Below are positions 12,098 through 21,327 of a stretch of 63,229 nucleotides of DNA, piece by piece (position 1 is the first letter of the stretch; the number at the start of each line of letters is the position of its first letter). The notes under the pieces are model-generated. The model was not told the origin of the DNA and made no database searches. It saw only the letters and a list, made by a program, of their open reading frames with translations. Source of the stretch: Myxococcales bacterium (GTDB lineage: Bacteria > Myxococcota > UBA796 > SXON01); assembly GCA_009692585.1 (NCBI GenBank), contig SHYX01000029.1, forward strand, positions 1-63,229, read 5' to 3'. The position numbers and the translations under genes are program-made.

Positions 12098-12864
12098 CGC
12101 GAGGTGACCACGACGACGTTGCCGAAGAGGAGCAGGTCGCCGACGTCGGCCGCGGCGCGGAGCTCCGCGGCAGCGGCGGCGTCGAAGACAAGGTCGGTTC
12201 CGTCTACGACCGAGACCGGGCGCAGGAAGATCGGCACCTCCCCGGCGCGGCGCGCCGCAATCGGGTCGGCGGGGTCGGCCACGTAGACCACCGGCCCATG
12301 CTGGCTGGCCGCATCGGCGGTCATGTCGCCGATCCCGTACAGGTGCACCCCCGCCGCGTCGAAAAACTCGGGCGCCAGGGCGCAGCGGAGGTCCAACTCC
12401 CGGGCGTCCACCACCAGCCCCGACGCGCCACCCTGACGCGGCGGGCGCTCGGCCGCGTGAAGGAAGCTCACCAGGGCGGGGCGCAACCACGTCTGCAAGG
12501 ACAGGGCGGCGTCGAGCTCGACCGACCCGCCCTTGTGGTAGCGCGCTTCGAAGACCTCCCACGCCGACAGGTTGGCCTCCAAGCGATCGGCCACCGCATC
12601 GGCCGCATCGAGGAGCTCGCCGGCCAGCCGGGCGCGGTCCACCCGCACGGCGCGCGCGAGGGCCTGGACCCGCGGCTCGAGCTGCTGGCGCGCGTCGCCC
12701 TCGGCGGCCTCGAGGTTGTTCATGGCGCCGGTGTTCCCACCGCCGGTTCCGTGCACCACCAGGCGCATGTTGGTCCAGTCGATGGCGCCGCCGTCGACAA
12801 GCTCCAAGACCGGCTCGACCGCGGCCGCAGCGGAGATGAGAAGACTGGTGGCGAGGGCAATCAT
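12094..12864 (-). CDS. secreted LPP20-like protein
   Basis: 256 residues with an N-terminal signal (MIALATSLLISAAAAV). After the signal comes DWTNMRLVVHGTG, a long helix, then SGLVVDARELDLRCALAPEF followed by HLYGIGDMT. This layout resembles LPP20/FlgT-like envelope proteins, which often share the 'GLVVDARGLGL.PALAP' segment. That resemblance is from memory, and the function of these proteins is poorly known. It overlaps dnaE (ATGA at 12861-12864) and the permease (GTGA at 12094-12097), so the three genes form a tightly coupled operon. Confidence 0.6.
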   Translation of the reverse strand: MIALATSLLISAAAAVEPVLELVDGGAIDWTNMRLVVHGTGGGNTGAMNNLEAAEGDARQQLEPRVQALARAVRVDRARLAGELLDAADAVADRLEANLSAWEVFEARYHKGGSVELDAALSLQTWLRPALVSFLHAAERPPRQGGASGLVVDARELDLRCALAPEFFDAAGVHLYGIGDMTADAASQHGPVVYVADPADPIAARRAGEVPIFLRPVSVVDGTDLVFDAAAAAELRAAADVGDLLLFGNVVVVTSR

Positions 12865-15800
12865 GGAGTGAGCACCAGGGCGTCAGCGCGCCCGAACAGG
12901 GAACGTACCCCGTCCACCAGCTTCGGGGTGGCCTTGACCTGCCAAGCCCGGCTCACCCGCAGTTCGGCCTCGAAGCGGCCGGGCGCCGACACCACCACCC
13001 GCGTCGAACACGCGCCCGGATTCTGGGCGACCAGCTCCTTGAGGAGCCTGAGCGTCTCTTCGCCAAGTTCGTCCACGCGGAGCCGCAGCTCGACCTTGCC
13101 GATCATCCGCTCGCGGACATCCTCCATGGGCTCGCAGCCCTCCAGACGCAACGAGCGCGGCTTGTCGGGCTGCTGCTCGACCTTGGCGCGAATCGCGAGC
13201 GGCTTTCCACAATCGAGGACGTTGCTGAGGCGCGCCAGGGTGTCTTTGAACAAGACGGCGTCGATGCTTCCGGAGGGGTCCTCGAAGGTGACGAAGGCCA
13301 TGGGGTCGCCCTTCTTGTTGCGGATCACCCGCTTCCCGGTGACGATCGCGCAGAGGCTGATCTCCCGGGCATTTCGAGAAAATCCAACCTCGACCTCCAC
13401 ATGCGCAAGGTCGGCGATCGTCTTGTAGCCGAACCCCTCGATCTCGTCGCCGAAGTCGGTGCAGGGGTGGCCGGTGAGGAAGAACCCAAGCGCCTCCTTT
13501 TCCATCTTCATCCGCTCGCCAACCGTCCACTCGCCCACGTTTGGCAGGCGAAACGCCGGAGAGACGAGCGCCGACCCGCCGAACAGCGAGGTCTGACCGG
13601 AGGCCTTCTGCGCCTGCTCGTCCGCCGCCGCCGCCATGGCGTCTTCCAGGGCCGCATTGAGCCGCGCCCTGGGCTGCCCGAACCCGTCCATCGCGCCGCA
13701 ACGGATGAGCGCTTCCCACACCTTCTTGTTGGCCCGTTTGGCATCCACGCGGCGAAGCACGTCCATGAAGTCGGTGAACGGACCCCCAGCGGTGCGCGCC
13801 TCTACGATCGCGACGACAGCGCTCTCGCCGACCCCCTTGACCGCATGGAGGCCGAACCGGATCGCCTGCCGGTTCTCGGGCCGCACATCGAAGCGCCCCA
13901 CGCTCCCATTGATCTCCGGCGGCAACAAATCAAGCTTCGCCCGGCGGCAATCACCACAATACAACAGGACCTTGTCGGAGTTCCCGGCGTCGATGCTCAT
14001 CAACGCGGCCATGTACTCGGCGCGATGATTCGCCTTGAGCCACGCGGTCTGGTACGAGATGAAGCCATAGGCCGCGGAGTGACTCTTGTTGAATCCGTAC
14101 TCGGCGAACTTCGCCAACAGGTCGAAGAGGTCACTGGCAGGCCGCTCAGGATGGCCACGCGCCACCGCCCCCTCGACGAAACGAGCCTTCTGCCGGCCCA
14201 TCTCGGCCACGTCCTTCTTCCCCATGGCGCGGCGCAGCAGGTCCGCCTCGCCAAGGCTGTACCCCGCGAGCACCTGGGCGCACTGCATGACCTGTTCCTG
14301 GTACACGATGGTGCCGTAGGTGTTCGCCAGGATGGGTTCGAGCTCGGCGAAGGGGTAGACCACCGCCTTGCGCCCGTGTTTTCGGTCGATGAAGTCGTCC
14401 ACCATGCCCGAACTCAGCGGACCGGGGCGGTACAACGCCACCAGGGCCACGAGGTCGTCGAGACAGTTGGGCTTGAGGCGGGTCAGCAGCCCACGCATCC
14501 CGTCGGACTCGACCTGGAAGACGCCGAGCGCATCCCCGCGGATGAGCATCTGCCACGTCGCGTCGTCCGCCTCCGGGACACGCGAGATGTCGACACGCTC
14601 ACCGGTGTTGGCCTCGATCATCGCCACCGCGTCGCGGACCTGGTCGAGCGTCTTGAGCCCGAGGAAGTCGAACTTGATGAGGCCGATGGTCTCGGCCGAC
14701 TTCATATCGTACTGAACGACAGGGCCACCCTCCGGCGAGTCGCGGTACAGCGGGGCCAACTGCACCAGCGGGCGGTCTGCGATCACGACGCCGGCCGCGT
14801 GAATCCCGGTCTGGCGAACCGCGCCCTCGATCCCCCGTGCGAGGGCCACCACCCGCCGCACCTTCGGATCGCTCTCGATGAGGGCAGCGAGCCGAGGTTC
14901 GTCCTTGACCGCGTCGGCGATGGTGATGTTCAACCGTTCGGGCACCAACTTGGTGATGCGGTCCGACTCGGGAAAGCTCATGTCACAGAGCCGGGCAACG
15001 TCCTTGAGCGCCGCTTTGGCCTGGAGTCTGCCGTAGGTGATGATCTGGCTGACCAACGCCGCGCCGTACTTCTCCCGGACGTGCTCGATCACCTCCTCGC
15101 GGCGATCCTGCGCGAAGTCGACGTCGATGTCCGGCATCGAGATGCGCTCTGGATTTAGAAAGCGCTCGAACAACAGGGCAAAACGCACCGGATCGATGTC
15201 GGTGATGCGCATAGCCCAGGCGACGACGCTGCCCGCCGCGCTGCCGCGACCCGGCCCGACCGGGATCCCCCGGTCCTTGGACCAGTTGATGAACTCGGCG
15301 ACGATGAGAAGATAAGCAGGAAAGCCCATCTTCACGATCATGTCCAGCTCGTGCTCCAGGCGTTCCAGGTAGGGCTGGTGCACGCTCGGGTCGAGGTGGC
15401 TGAGGCGCAACCCCAGCCCGGCGCGGGCGTACCAACGGAAGTACCCATCGAGCGTTCCACTGCCGGCGGGCCGCGCCATCGGTCTGGGAAACTCGGCGGC
15501 CGGCGGGAAAGCGTTCTGGAAAAAGGCCCAGTTGCCGTCGGTGTCGTCGCCCTTGTCGGGAGGGACCGACGCCGGGAAGTAGTAGACCCCGGTGGGAAAG
15601 ACGAAGTGACAACGTTGGGCGAGGACCTCCGTCAGCTCGATGGCGTCGAGGTCTTCGGGAAACAACTCGCGCAGTTCGCCCTCGCTCTTGAGGAACTGCT
15701 GGTCGGTCTGCTGGCGCGGCCGTTTCGGATCGGCGAGCGATGCCCCCATCGCGATGGAGTTGAGCAGGTCTAGCTCGACGACGTCGGTGTTGTGGAGGTA

Positions 15801-16400
15801 ACGAACCTGGTTGGTGACCACCGTCTTGAGTCCCAACTTCGCGGAGAGCCGCCGCACCTCGGCGTTGGCGGCGGACTGCCCGTCGACCCCATGGTCCATC
15901 AGCTCGCCGAAGAGCCGTGCCGACCCGAAGATGTCGCCCAGGGCGGCCACACGCTCCTCGCCGCCATGGCTGCGGATGGCGCCGGTTTCGCCGTTGCCCG
16001 TCAGACAGAAAAGTCCGGCCGCGTGCGCGCGGAGCAGCTGGAGATCGACCCGCGGCCGGTGATAGATGCCGTCGAAGATCGCCCGCGTGACCAGCTCACA
16101 CAGGTTTCGATACCCGACGTCGTCCTCGACCAGGAGCACCACCGCGTACGCCGCGCCGAGTCCCCCGTCCCGCGTGGCGATGCCCCGGGGATCGACCCAC
16201 AGCTCGGCCCCCAGCACCGCGTGGAGCTGCTTTTCCTTGCACGCTTTGGCCAGCTCCACCGCGCCGTACAGGTTGGCGGTATCGGTCAGGGCGATCGACT
16301 GCATGCCCAGCTCGGCCGCCCGGGCCACCAACTTCTTGGGCGCGGGCACGCCGTTGAGCACCGAGAACTGGGAGTGGACGTGGAGGTGGGCGAAGGCCAT
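12861..16400 (-). CDS. dnaE: DNA polymerase III alpha subunit
   Basis: 1179 residues, the replicative polymerase (DnaE1 size). It begins with a PHP domain (FAHLHVHSQFSVLNG, then SIALTDTANLYGAVE). The polymerase domain carries the metal-binding aspartates in MPDIDVDFAQDRREEVIEH and the downstream LDDLVALVALYRPGPLSSG. Near the C-terminus is an OB fold (SLCAIVTGKRVIRNKKGD) for single-stranded DNA. Key catalytic residues are intact. It is the first gene of an operon running into an LPP20-like protein and a permease, an unusual but clear coupling. Confidence 0.97.
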   Translation of the reverse strand: MAFAHLHVHSQFSVLNGVPAPKKLVARAAELGMQSIALTDTANLYGAVELAKACKEKQLHAVLGAELWVDPRGIATRDGGLGAAYAVVLLVEDDVGYRNLCELVTRAIFDGIYHRPRVDLQLLRAHAAGLFCLTGNGETGAIRSHGGEERVAALGDIFGSARLFGELMDHGVDGQSAANAEVRRLSAKLGLKTVVTNQVRYLHNTDVVELDLLNSIAMGASLADPKRPRQQTDQQFLKSEGELRELFPEDLDAIELTEVLAQRCHFVFPTGVYYFPASVPPDKGDDTDGNWAFFQNAFPPAAEFPRPMARPAGSGTLDGYFRWYARAGLGLRLSHLDPSVHQPYLERLEHELDMIVKMGFPAYLLIVAEFINWSKDRGIPVGPGRGSAAGSVVAWAMRITDIDPVRFALLFERFLNPERISMPDIDVDFAQDRREEVIEHVREKYGAALVSQIITYGRLQAKAALKDVARLCDMSFPESDRITKLVPERLNITIADAVKDEPRLAALIESDPKVRRVVALARGIEGAVRQTGIHAAGVVIADRPLVQLAPLYRDSPEGGPVVQYDMKSAETIGLIKFDFLGLKTLDQVRDAVAMIEANTGERVDISRVPEADDATWQMLIRGDALGVFQVESDGMRGLLTRLKPNCLDDLVALVALYRPGPLSSGMVDDFIDRKHGRKAVVYPFAELEPILANTYGTIVYQEQVMQCAQVLAGYSLGEADLLRRAMGKKDVAEMGRQKARFVEGAVARGHPERPASDLFDLLAKFAEYGFNKSHSAAYGFISYQTAWLKANHRAEYMAALMSIDAGNSDKVLLYCGDCRRAKLDLLPPEINGSVGRFDVRPENRQAIRFGLHAVKGVGESAVVAIVEARTAGGPFTDFMDVLRRVDAKRANKKVWEALIRCGAMDGFGQPRARLNAALEDAMAAAADEQAQKASGQTSLFGGSALVSPAFRLPNVGEWTVGERMKMEKEALGFFLTGHPCTDFGDEIEGFGYKTIADLAHVEVEVGFSRNAREISLCAIVTGKRVIRNKKGDPMAFVTFEDPSGSIDAVLFKDTLARLSNVLDCGKPLAIRAKVEQQPDKPRSLRLEGCEPMEDVRERMIGKVELRLRVDELGEETLRLLKELVAQNPGACSTRVVVSAPGRFEAELRVSRAWQVKATPKLVDGVRSLFGRADALVLTP

Positions 16401-16424
16401 CGCGGGCCCAGGCTATAGCCTGTA

Positions 16425-18053
16425 GTGGTGACCGCCCACCGCCTTCGCCGCGTGCTCGTCGCTGCCGCGATCACCGCCGTCGCGTTCGCGCGCGTGCTCG
16501 CCAACCCCGGCAGCGTCATCGGCCGTCCCGAGGGGGAGCTCCGAGACCATATGTGGTTGGCCTGGGTGTTCGCGCAGGAGCTGGGATCGGGGTCCTCGCC
16601 GATGTACAGCGCTCTCGGCGGGGCTCCCGACGGCATGGCCGTGTACCCGCTGGACCCCCTGCACCAGCTGGTCATCGCGCTGGTGTCGCCGTTCGTTGGC
16701 CTCGTCGCCGGCCTCAACGTGCAGGCCGCGCTAGCCTACTTCGCGCTGGCCTACGGGGCGCAGAAGCTCGCCGCCGGGCGTGGCGTGCTGATCGAGCTCA
16801 CGATGGCGGTGCTCGCGGCGCTGTCGCCGGCCTTCCTGGGCGCCTTCGCCGACTCCCAGACCGAGGGGATGGCGGCGGGGTGGTTGCTCTGTCTGCTGAG
16901 CGAGCTGTTCGCGGAGCGACCGCGGCCATGGCGCGCCGCGGCCTGGGGTGCGGTGCTCCTGGCGACGGGGCCGTACCTCGCGCATGGCATCGCGCTGGTG
17001 GCGGTGGCCTGCTGGTTCTTCCGCCGCCTGCCGCTCTTGCCCACGCTGCCGGTCATCGCCGTGGCGGCCACCCTCGGCGCCACCATGTGGCACACCGAAT
17101 TTTCCGACGGCGGCGCCTTGACAGGGCGATCTGAGCAGATGCGGAATGCGACGCGTCCTCCCCGCTCCACGCCGCTGGGGGTCCGCGCGCCCCCGCCGCT
17201 CCCCGACACCGGCGTCGTCCGCCACCTGTCCGACTACCCCGGCGCCAGCGAGACCGGCCCGCGGCGTGCGGCACCGTGGTTCTTCGGCGCGTTGGTGCTC
17301 CTGGCCCTCCGAGAGCGCAAGGCGAGGATCCCCGCGGCGTTGGCGGCTGCGTACGCGCTGGTGGCGCTCGGCAATCGCTGGGGGGCGACCCAACTGGAGG
17401 TCACCACCCCGTACGACCTGTTCTGGCGGCTGTATCCGGGGGCCCGCTACGCATGGAAGCCAGCACAATACGCGGTCCCCGCCACCGCCTTCGCGCTCAT
17501 GGCGGTCGCGCATGCCCTGCCGGGCCTCCCGCCGCAGTGGCGCCGGGTGGGCCTGGCGATGGCTGGCGGCGCGGTGATCGAGCTGCTGGCGCGCTCGTCG
17601 ACGCCCCTGCCGCTCCCGGCGTCGACGCTGGTTCCGCGGGAGGTGTGGCGAGCCTTGCCCTCGGGCGGGGCGCTGATTGAGTTCCCCTGTCGCGACCGCA
17701 GTCCGCCGGGGGTACCGCCGGTATCGGACGTACTCCTCGGCCCGCTCTGGCACGGGCGCGCCCTCGGCGAGACCAATCGTGCCGCACGCGGCGTGCACCT
17801 CCGGGTCCTGGACGCCCTGGAGCGCGGCGCCGCCGGCGCTCCGGGACCCGGCTTCGACGCCGCGATGCGCGCCGCCGCCGACGCGGGATTCACCGACATC
17901 CTCGTGCTCGGCGCGCTCTTGGGGGACGGGGCCACCGAGCGGCTCGAGCGGTCGCTGCTGGACGCCGGGGCCCGCGCGATCCCCGCGTCGGCCGACGCCC
18001 GGGTCTGGCCCGACGGGGTGCGCCACTACCGCCTCGGTGCTCCGGCCGAGTGA
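16425..18053 (+). CDS. polytopic membrane protein, possibly GT-C-like
   Basis: 542 residues from GTG 16425 or 16428. Roughly ten hydrophobic segments fill residues 8-390 (for example LNVQAALAYFALAYGAQKLA and WGAVLLATGPYLAHGIALVA). A soluble C-terminal part has GGALIEFPCRDRSPPG and a segment ending FTDILVLGALLGDG. The pattern of a membrane domain followed by a small soluble domain discussing a 'LIEFPC...ILVLGA' core is reminiscent of GT-C glycosyltransferase relatives, but no catalytic acidic loop is certain. The gene at 39820 has the same layout and may be a paralogue. Divergent from dnaE. Confidence 0.6.
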   Translation: MVTAHRLRRVLVAAAITAVAFARVLANPGSVIGRPEGELRDHMWLAWVFAQELGSGSSPMYSALGGAPDGMAVYPLDPLHQLVIALVSPFVGLVAGLNVQAALAYFALAYGAQKLAAGRGVLIELTMAVLAALSPAFLGAFADSQTEGMAAGWLLCLLSELFAERPRPWRAAAWGAVLLATGPYLAHGIALVAVACWFFRRLPLLPTLPVIAVAATLGATMWHTEFSDGGALTGRSEQMRNATRPPRSTPLGVRAPPPLPDTGVVRHLSDYPGASETGPRRAAPWFFGALVLLALRERKARIPAALAAAYALVALGNRWGATQLEVTTPYDLFWRLYPGARYAWKPAQYAVPATAFALMAVAHALPGLPPQWRRVGLAMAGGAVIELLARSSTPLPLPASTLVPREVWRALPSGGALIEFPCRDRSPPGVPPVSDVLLGPLWHGRALGETNRAARGVHLRVLDALERGAAGAPGPGFDAAMRAAADAGFTDILVLGALLGDGATERLERSLLDAGARAIPASADARVWPDGVRHYRLGAPAE

Positions 18054-19441
18054 CCCGAGGCGAAATGTATCGAACGCGGGCTAAAGACGCCGCGTTCCGG
18101 TCCGATGGCGGGGCGGACCGTGGAGCGAGGTTGATCAACGGGACGGGCATTCTGGTTGTTGGCGGCGGGGGCACCCTGGCCGAGGACACCCTGGCCCAAC
18201 TGCTGCCCTTCGCGCCGGGGGCGTCGCGCCTGCGTCCGGAGCACGGCCCTGTCGGCACGGTGGCCGCCATCGTGGCGACCCTGGCCGAGGGTGAACGGGC
18301 GATGCTGAGCGTCTCGATCGCACAGCGGACCTACCCGGGGGTGCCTGTCGTCGTCTATGCGGCGCGTCTGGGGACGCTCGAGGCGCTCCAACTCATGCGG
18401 CTCCCCCTGACCGAGGTGGTGCTCCTTGAAGAGGGCGTCCTGACCTTGCTGGAGGCGCTCGTCCGGGCGCTTCCAGCGGCGACAGCGAGTCCCGCCCGCC
18501 CGCCGGACGCGATGGGCGCGCACCTGGGTGCGGCAGCCGCAGGCCCAGCGGCCGTGGCAATGGCAACCCCTCCGCCGCCGGCGAGCCGCCCGCCTGCCCG
18601 CGCCCTGCCCGCCGGGGGGACTCGGGGCCTCGACGGCCTCCCGGTGCTCGACTGTCGTGTGGGGAAGATACAGCAATTGATCGCGAACAATGACTGCTCG
18701 GTAAGTCAGGCCGAGGCGGTGATCGCGAGCGAGCCCGCCTTGGTGACCGCCATCCTGCGCACGTCGAACTCCGCCTTCTACCAGGCGCCCCGACCGATCA
18801 CCAACCTCCGCGACGCCATCGTGCGCATCGGCGTGCGCCAGACGTTGAACAGTGTGCTCGAGGCCCTCATCCAGCGGGGCCTCCAGACCGTGCACCCCGA
18901 GGGCCGGGCGGTGCTCATCGCGTGCTGGGCCAACGCCGGGCTCACCGCCCGATTCGCGCGGCGCCTTGCCGAGGGAGACGGGCTCGGGCGGGGCGATGAC
19001 ATCTACCTGGCGGCGCTCCTCCACAACGTCGGCGAGTGCGTCATGATCTGGCGCCTGTACCGTGGTCCGGTGCAGGCGGGGCAACTCGCGGACGAGTGCC
19101 CCCGCATCGCCGCACAACATGAAGCGGCCGCCGAGACGTGCCTGGACAAGTGGGGCATGCCGCCCCTGGTGTCCTCACTCGCCGCATTTCATCACCGCCC
19201 CCGAATCGGCGAGAACCCCCGTGACGCCGCGCTGCGCCGCGCCATCACCGGCGCCTGGGCCTTGGCGCGGCGGCTCCAGGGCGACTACCTCCCGGTCATG
19301 GCACCCGTCGAGTGCGAGACCGAGTTCCCACTGGTCACGGGCCGGCGACTGGTGCAACAAGTCGCGCCGGAATTCTCGGCGCACCCGTACCTGGCGTTGC
19401 CGGCTGCCCCTCCGACCGCCGACGCCAGACCCACTGCGTAG
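18050..19441 (+). CDS. HDOD domain protein with degenerate receiver-like N-terminus
   Basis: 463 residues. The GTG at 18050 overlaps the previous stop (GTGA); ATG 18065 is an alternative. The N-terminal part (TGILVVGGGGTLAEDTLAQL ... LPLTEVVLLEEGVLTLLEAL) has a receiver-like alpha/beta rhythm but no phosphoacceptor Asp. A Pro/Ala-rich linker follows at about residues 145-200. The C-terminal half is an HDOD domain (VIASEPALVTAILRTSNSAF, IYLAALLHNVGE, AAFHHRPR), a non-hydrolytic relative of HD domains used as a signalling module in deltaproteobacteria. Likely a signal-transduction adaptor. The partner is unknown. Confidence 0.8.
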   Translation: MTRGEMYRTRAKDAAFRSDGGADRGARLINGTGILVVGGGGTLAEDTLAQLLPFAPGASRLRPEHGPVGTVAAIVATLAEGERAMLSVSIAQRTYPGVPVVVYAARLGTLEALQLMRLPLTEVVLLEEGVLTLLEALVRALPAATASPARPPDAMGAHLGAAAAGPAAVAMATPPPPASRPPARALPAGGTRGLDGLPVLDCRVGKIQQLIANNDCSVSQAEAVIASEPALVTAILRTSNSAFYQAPRPITNLRDAIVRIGVRQTLNSVLEALIQRGLQTVHPEGRAVLIACWANAGLTARFARRLAEGDGLGRGDDIYLAALLHNVGECVMIWRLYRGPVQAGQLADECPRIAAQHEAAAETCLDKWGMPPLVSSLAAFHHRPRIGENPRDAALRRAITGAWALARRLQGDYLPVMAPVECETEFPLVTGRRLVQQVAPEFSAHPYLALPAAPPTADARPTA

Positions 19442-19836
19442 ACCACGGGGGGATGGGCTTCGGGGGTGGAGCGAGGACGCGTTGAAAGCAAGGCCTTGAA
19501 TGTGGAACCCGTCGAGCGACCCGGCACCCGCGCGAGGCCCCGTCGGGGCGCGGCGAGGTGGGCGCGGGTCGGGTTGCCGTCAGTCGCCGTGGCAACGAAG
19601 GCGGTCACGAGGTTCCCCACCGCAGCCGTGATGACGGTGTGGGTCGACGTGGGGCTCCCCGTGGCACGGTCGGCGCCGATCTCGCGCCCGGCGTTCACTC
19701 GAGGGGTACGCACCCAGAACACAGCACGCAGGTCGCGACCAACCGCCGCAGGACGCGCGGCAGCGAGCGAGTGGAGGGCTCCGCCCGCAGCGAGAGCGCG
19801 GCGCCGCAGGCGGCCGCCCTCCCCTCCGCCCGATAG
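19442..19836. other. 395-base stretch without a recognisable gene
   Basis: Between the HDOD gene and the phosphatase gene. Open frames occur on both strands but read as Arg/Ala/Pro-rich low-complexity sequence with no recognisable domain. Many CG-rich short inverted motifs are present but no clear terminator with a T-tract. It may carry the promoter of the phosphatase gene. Confidence 0.4.
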
Positions 19837-20481
19837 ATGATCGACGTGATCGCCCTACCACTCTTGGTCGTCGCCGGGCTCGAAGCGTGGTTCGGCACGC
19901 TGCTACCACTGTGGGCGGGCGTCTGGCTGTACTGGGCAGGCGCATCGACGGCGTTTGTCGGGTTGGCCTATCTCTTCGACCGCCCCCGCTGGCTGCTGAA
20001 GGAGCGGTGGGCGCGGGTCGTGCTCTTGCCCTACCTGCTGTTTTCCGCCGCCGTGGCCGCCGGGGCCCAACGACTCGGGCTCGCCGAGCGCCAGGAGGTG
20101 GTTCCAGGTCTATGGGTCGGGGCGTGGCCCCGCCGCGGTGCCCCCGGCTTCGCGCAGTTGGACCTGACCGCGGAGCTTCCCCGCCGGGGGGAGGCCGACC
20201 ACTATCGCAGCATCCCGATGCTCGATGGCGCCGGGCCGCGACGGGAGGATTGGGAGGCCGCGGTAGAGCAGGCGGTGGCGTGGCGACAGCAGGATGCGCC
20301 GGTGCTGGTGCACTGTGCGTACGGACACGGGCGCAGCGTGGCGGTCATCATGGGCGTGCTGGTCCGCGAGCGCCTCGCGCATGACGCGCCCAGCGCGCTC
20401 GCCATCGTCCGCCGGGTGCGACCGCGGGCGAGGCTGGCGCCAGCCCAGGCCAGGTTGATGAACGAGTTCCTCGGCGGGTGA
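19837..20481 (+). CDS. membrane-anchored dual-specificity protein phosphatase
   Basis: 214 residues. Three hydrophobic segments occupy residues 4-75 (IALPLLVVAGLEAWFGTLLP and two more), giving a membrane anchor. The cytoplasmic C-terminal domain has the cysteine-phosphatase signature HCAYGHGRS (Cys160, Arg166; C-x5-R) and a plausible general acid Asp130 in SIPMLDGAGP. It should remove phosphate from Tyr/Ser/Thr or from a phosphoinositide-like or sugar substrate. Convergent to the GalT-like gene. Target unknown. Confidence 0.85.
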   Translation: MIDVIALPLLVVAGLEAWFGTLLPLWAGVWLYWAGASTAFVGLAYLFDRPRWLLKERWARVVLLPYLLFSAAVAAGAQRLGLAERQEVVPGLWVGAWPRRGAPGFAQLDLTAELPRRGEADHYRSIPMLDGAGPRREDWEAAVEQAVAWRQQDAPVLVHCAYGHGRSVAVIMGVLVRERLAHDAPSALAIVRRVRPRARLAPAQARLMNEFLGG

Positions 20482-20513
20482 CAGGGAGCCGACGTTCCCG
20501 CCCCATGGGTGAC

Positions 20514-21326
20514 TCACCCGTCGACCGGCAGCCGCGACCGCAGTTCCAGCGCCGCCCGCTCGGGAAAGACCCCGTGCCCTGGCAGGCCCACGGCGTCGGT
20601 GGCGAGGCCGAGCAACAAACGGGGTCGCAAGACCATCCGCCACGGCGTCCCCCACTCCACCGTCACGCGCACCTCGGGGCCGCCGAGCCACCCCGCCATC
20701 GCCACCAGCACCCGCTCGGCCAGTTGAGACACCGCGCGGTGCGCCACCGGGAAGTCACCCTCGCCGGACTCGGGCAGAACCCAGACTTCAAACGGCGCCA
20801 TCGGCGCCCAGGCCGCGATCGCCACCGCGCCGTCGACCCGTGTCAGCACCCGTCGCCCCGCGAGCAGCTCGTCGGCGCGCCAGGTGCGCGCGTCCGTCGG
20901 GGCAAGATCGGTGGGGATCGCGAAGAGCTCCCAGACGGGGTGGCGGCCGGGACCGGCTCGACGCAGAAGGGAAAAGCCCCGAAGGCGGTGATCTTGTCGT
21001 AAGTCGTCGACACGTTCGGATGCGAGCAGAAGCGCGTCGGGATCGGCGTCGTCATGCCCGCCGAACAGCAGTTCGTGAACGCCGACCGCGTCGCGCCGGA
21101 CGCCGGGCCGCTCGCCTTTCGCCCGCCCCTCGCCCTCGACGCCCAGCGCCGGCACCGGGTGGGGGACCGCCATCACCTTCCCCCGTCGAGCCAGCACCGG
21201 ACCCGGGTTCCCACACGCCCAACAGGGACCCGGCGGCGCGACCGCGGGCAAAGGCGCGTCCGGCCAGGCGTCGTTGATCAACACGACAACGCCCGTCACC
21301 GGGCAGGTGCGCAGCTCGCGGGCCAT
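20514..21326 (-). CDS. GalT-like (galactose-1-phosphate uridylyltransferase family) protein, active site altered
   Basis: 270 residues from ATG 21326, one base after the stop of the GH57 gene. ELRTCPVTGVVVLI matches the GalT N-terminal 'R.PLTG.WV', and CWACGN matches its zinc-ligand CPxCPGN element. GVHELLFGG matches GVHEVIVE, and PFEVWVLPE matches the PFE..I.P core. The catalytic His-Pro-His-x-Gln is replaced by HPVWEL (His129-Pro130-Val131), so the nucleophilic His is missing. GalT relatives transfer nucleotide to hexose 1-phosphates or split ADP-glucose. This copy is probably catalytically dead or changed. It shares an operon with two GH57 proteins, suggesting a role in alpha-glucan metabolism. 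Confidence 0.65.
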   Translation of the reverse strand: MARELRTCPVTGVVVLINDAWPDAPLPAVAPPGPCWACGNPGPVLARRGKVMAVPHPVPALGVEGEGRAKGERPGVRRDAVGVHELLFGGHDDADPDALLLASERVDDLRQDHRLRGFSLLRRAGPGRHPVWELFAIPTDLAPTDARTWRADELLAGRRVLTRVDGAVAIAAWAPMAPFEVWVLPESGEGDFPVAHRAVSQLAERVLVAMAGWLGGPEVRVTVEWGTPWRMVLRPRLLLGLATDAVGLPGHGVFPERAALELRSRLPVDG

Positions 21327-21327
21327 G

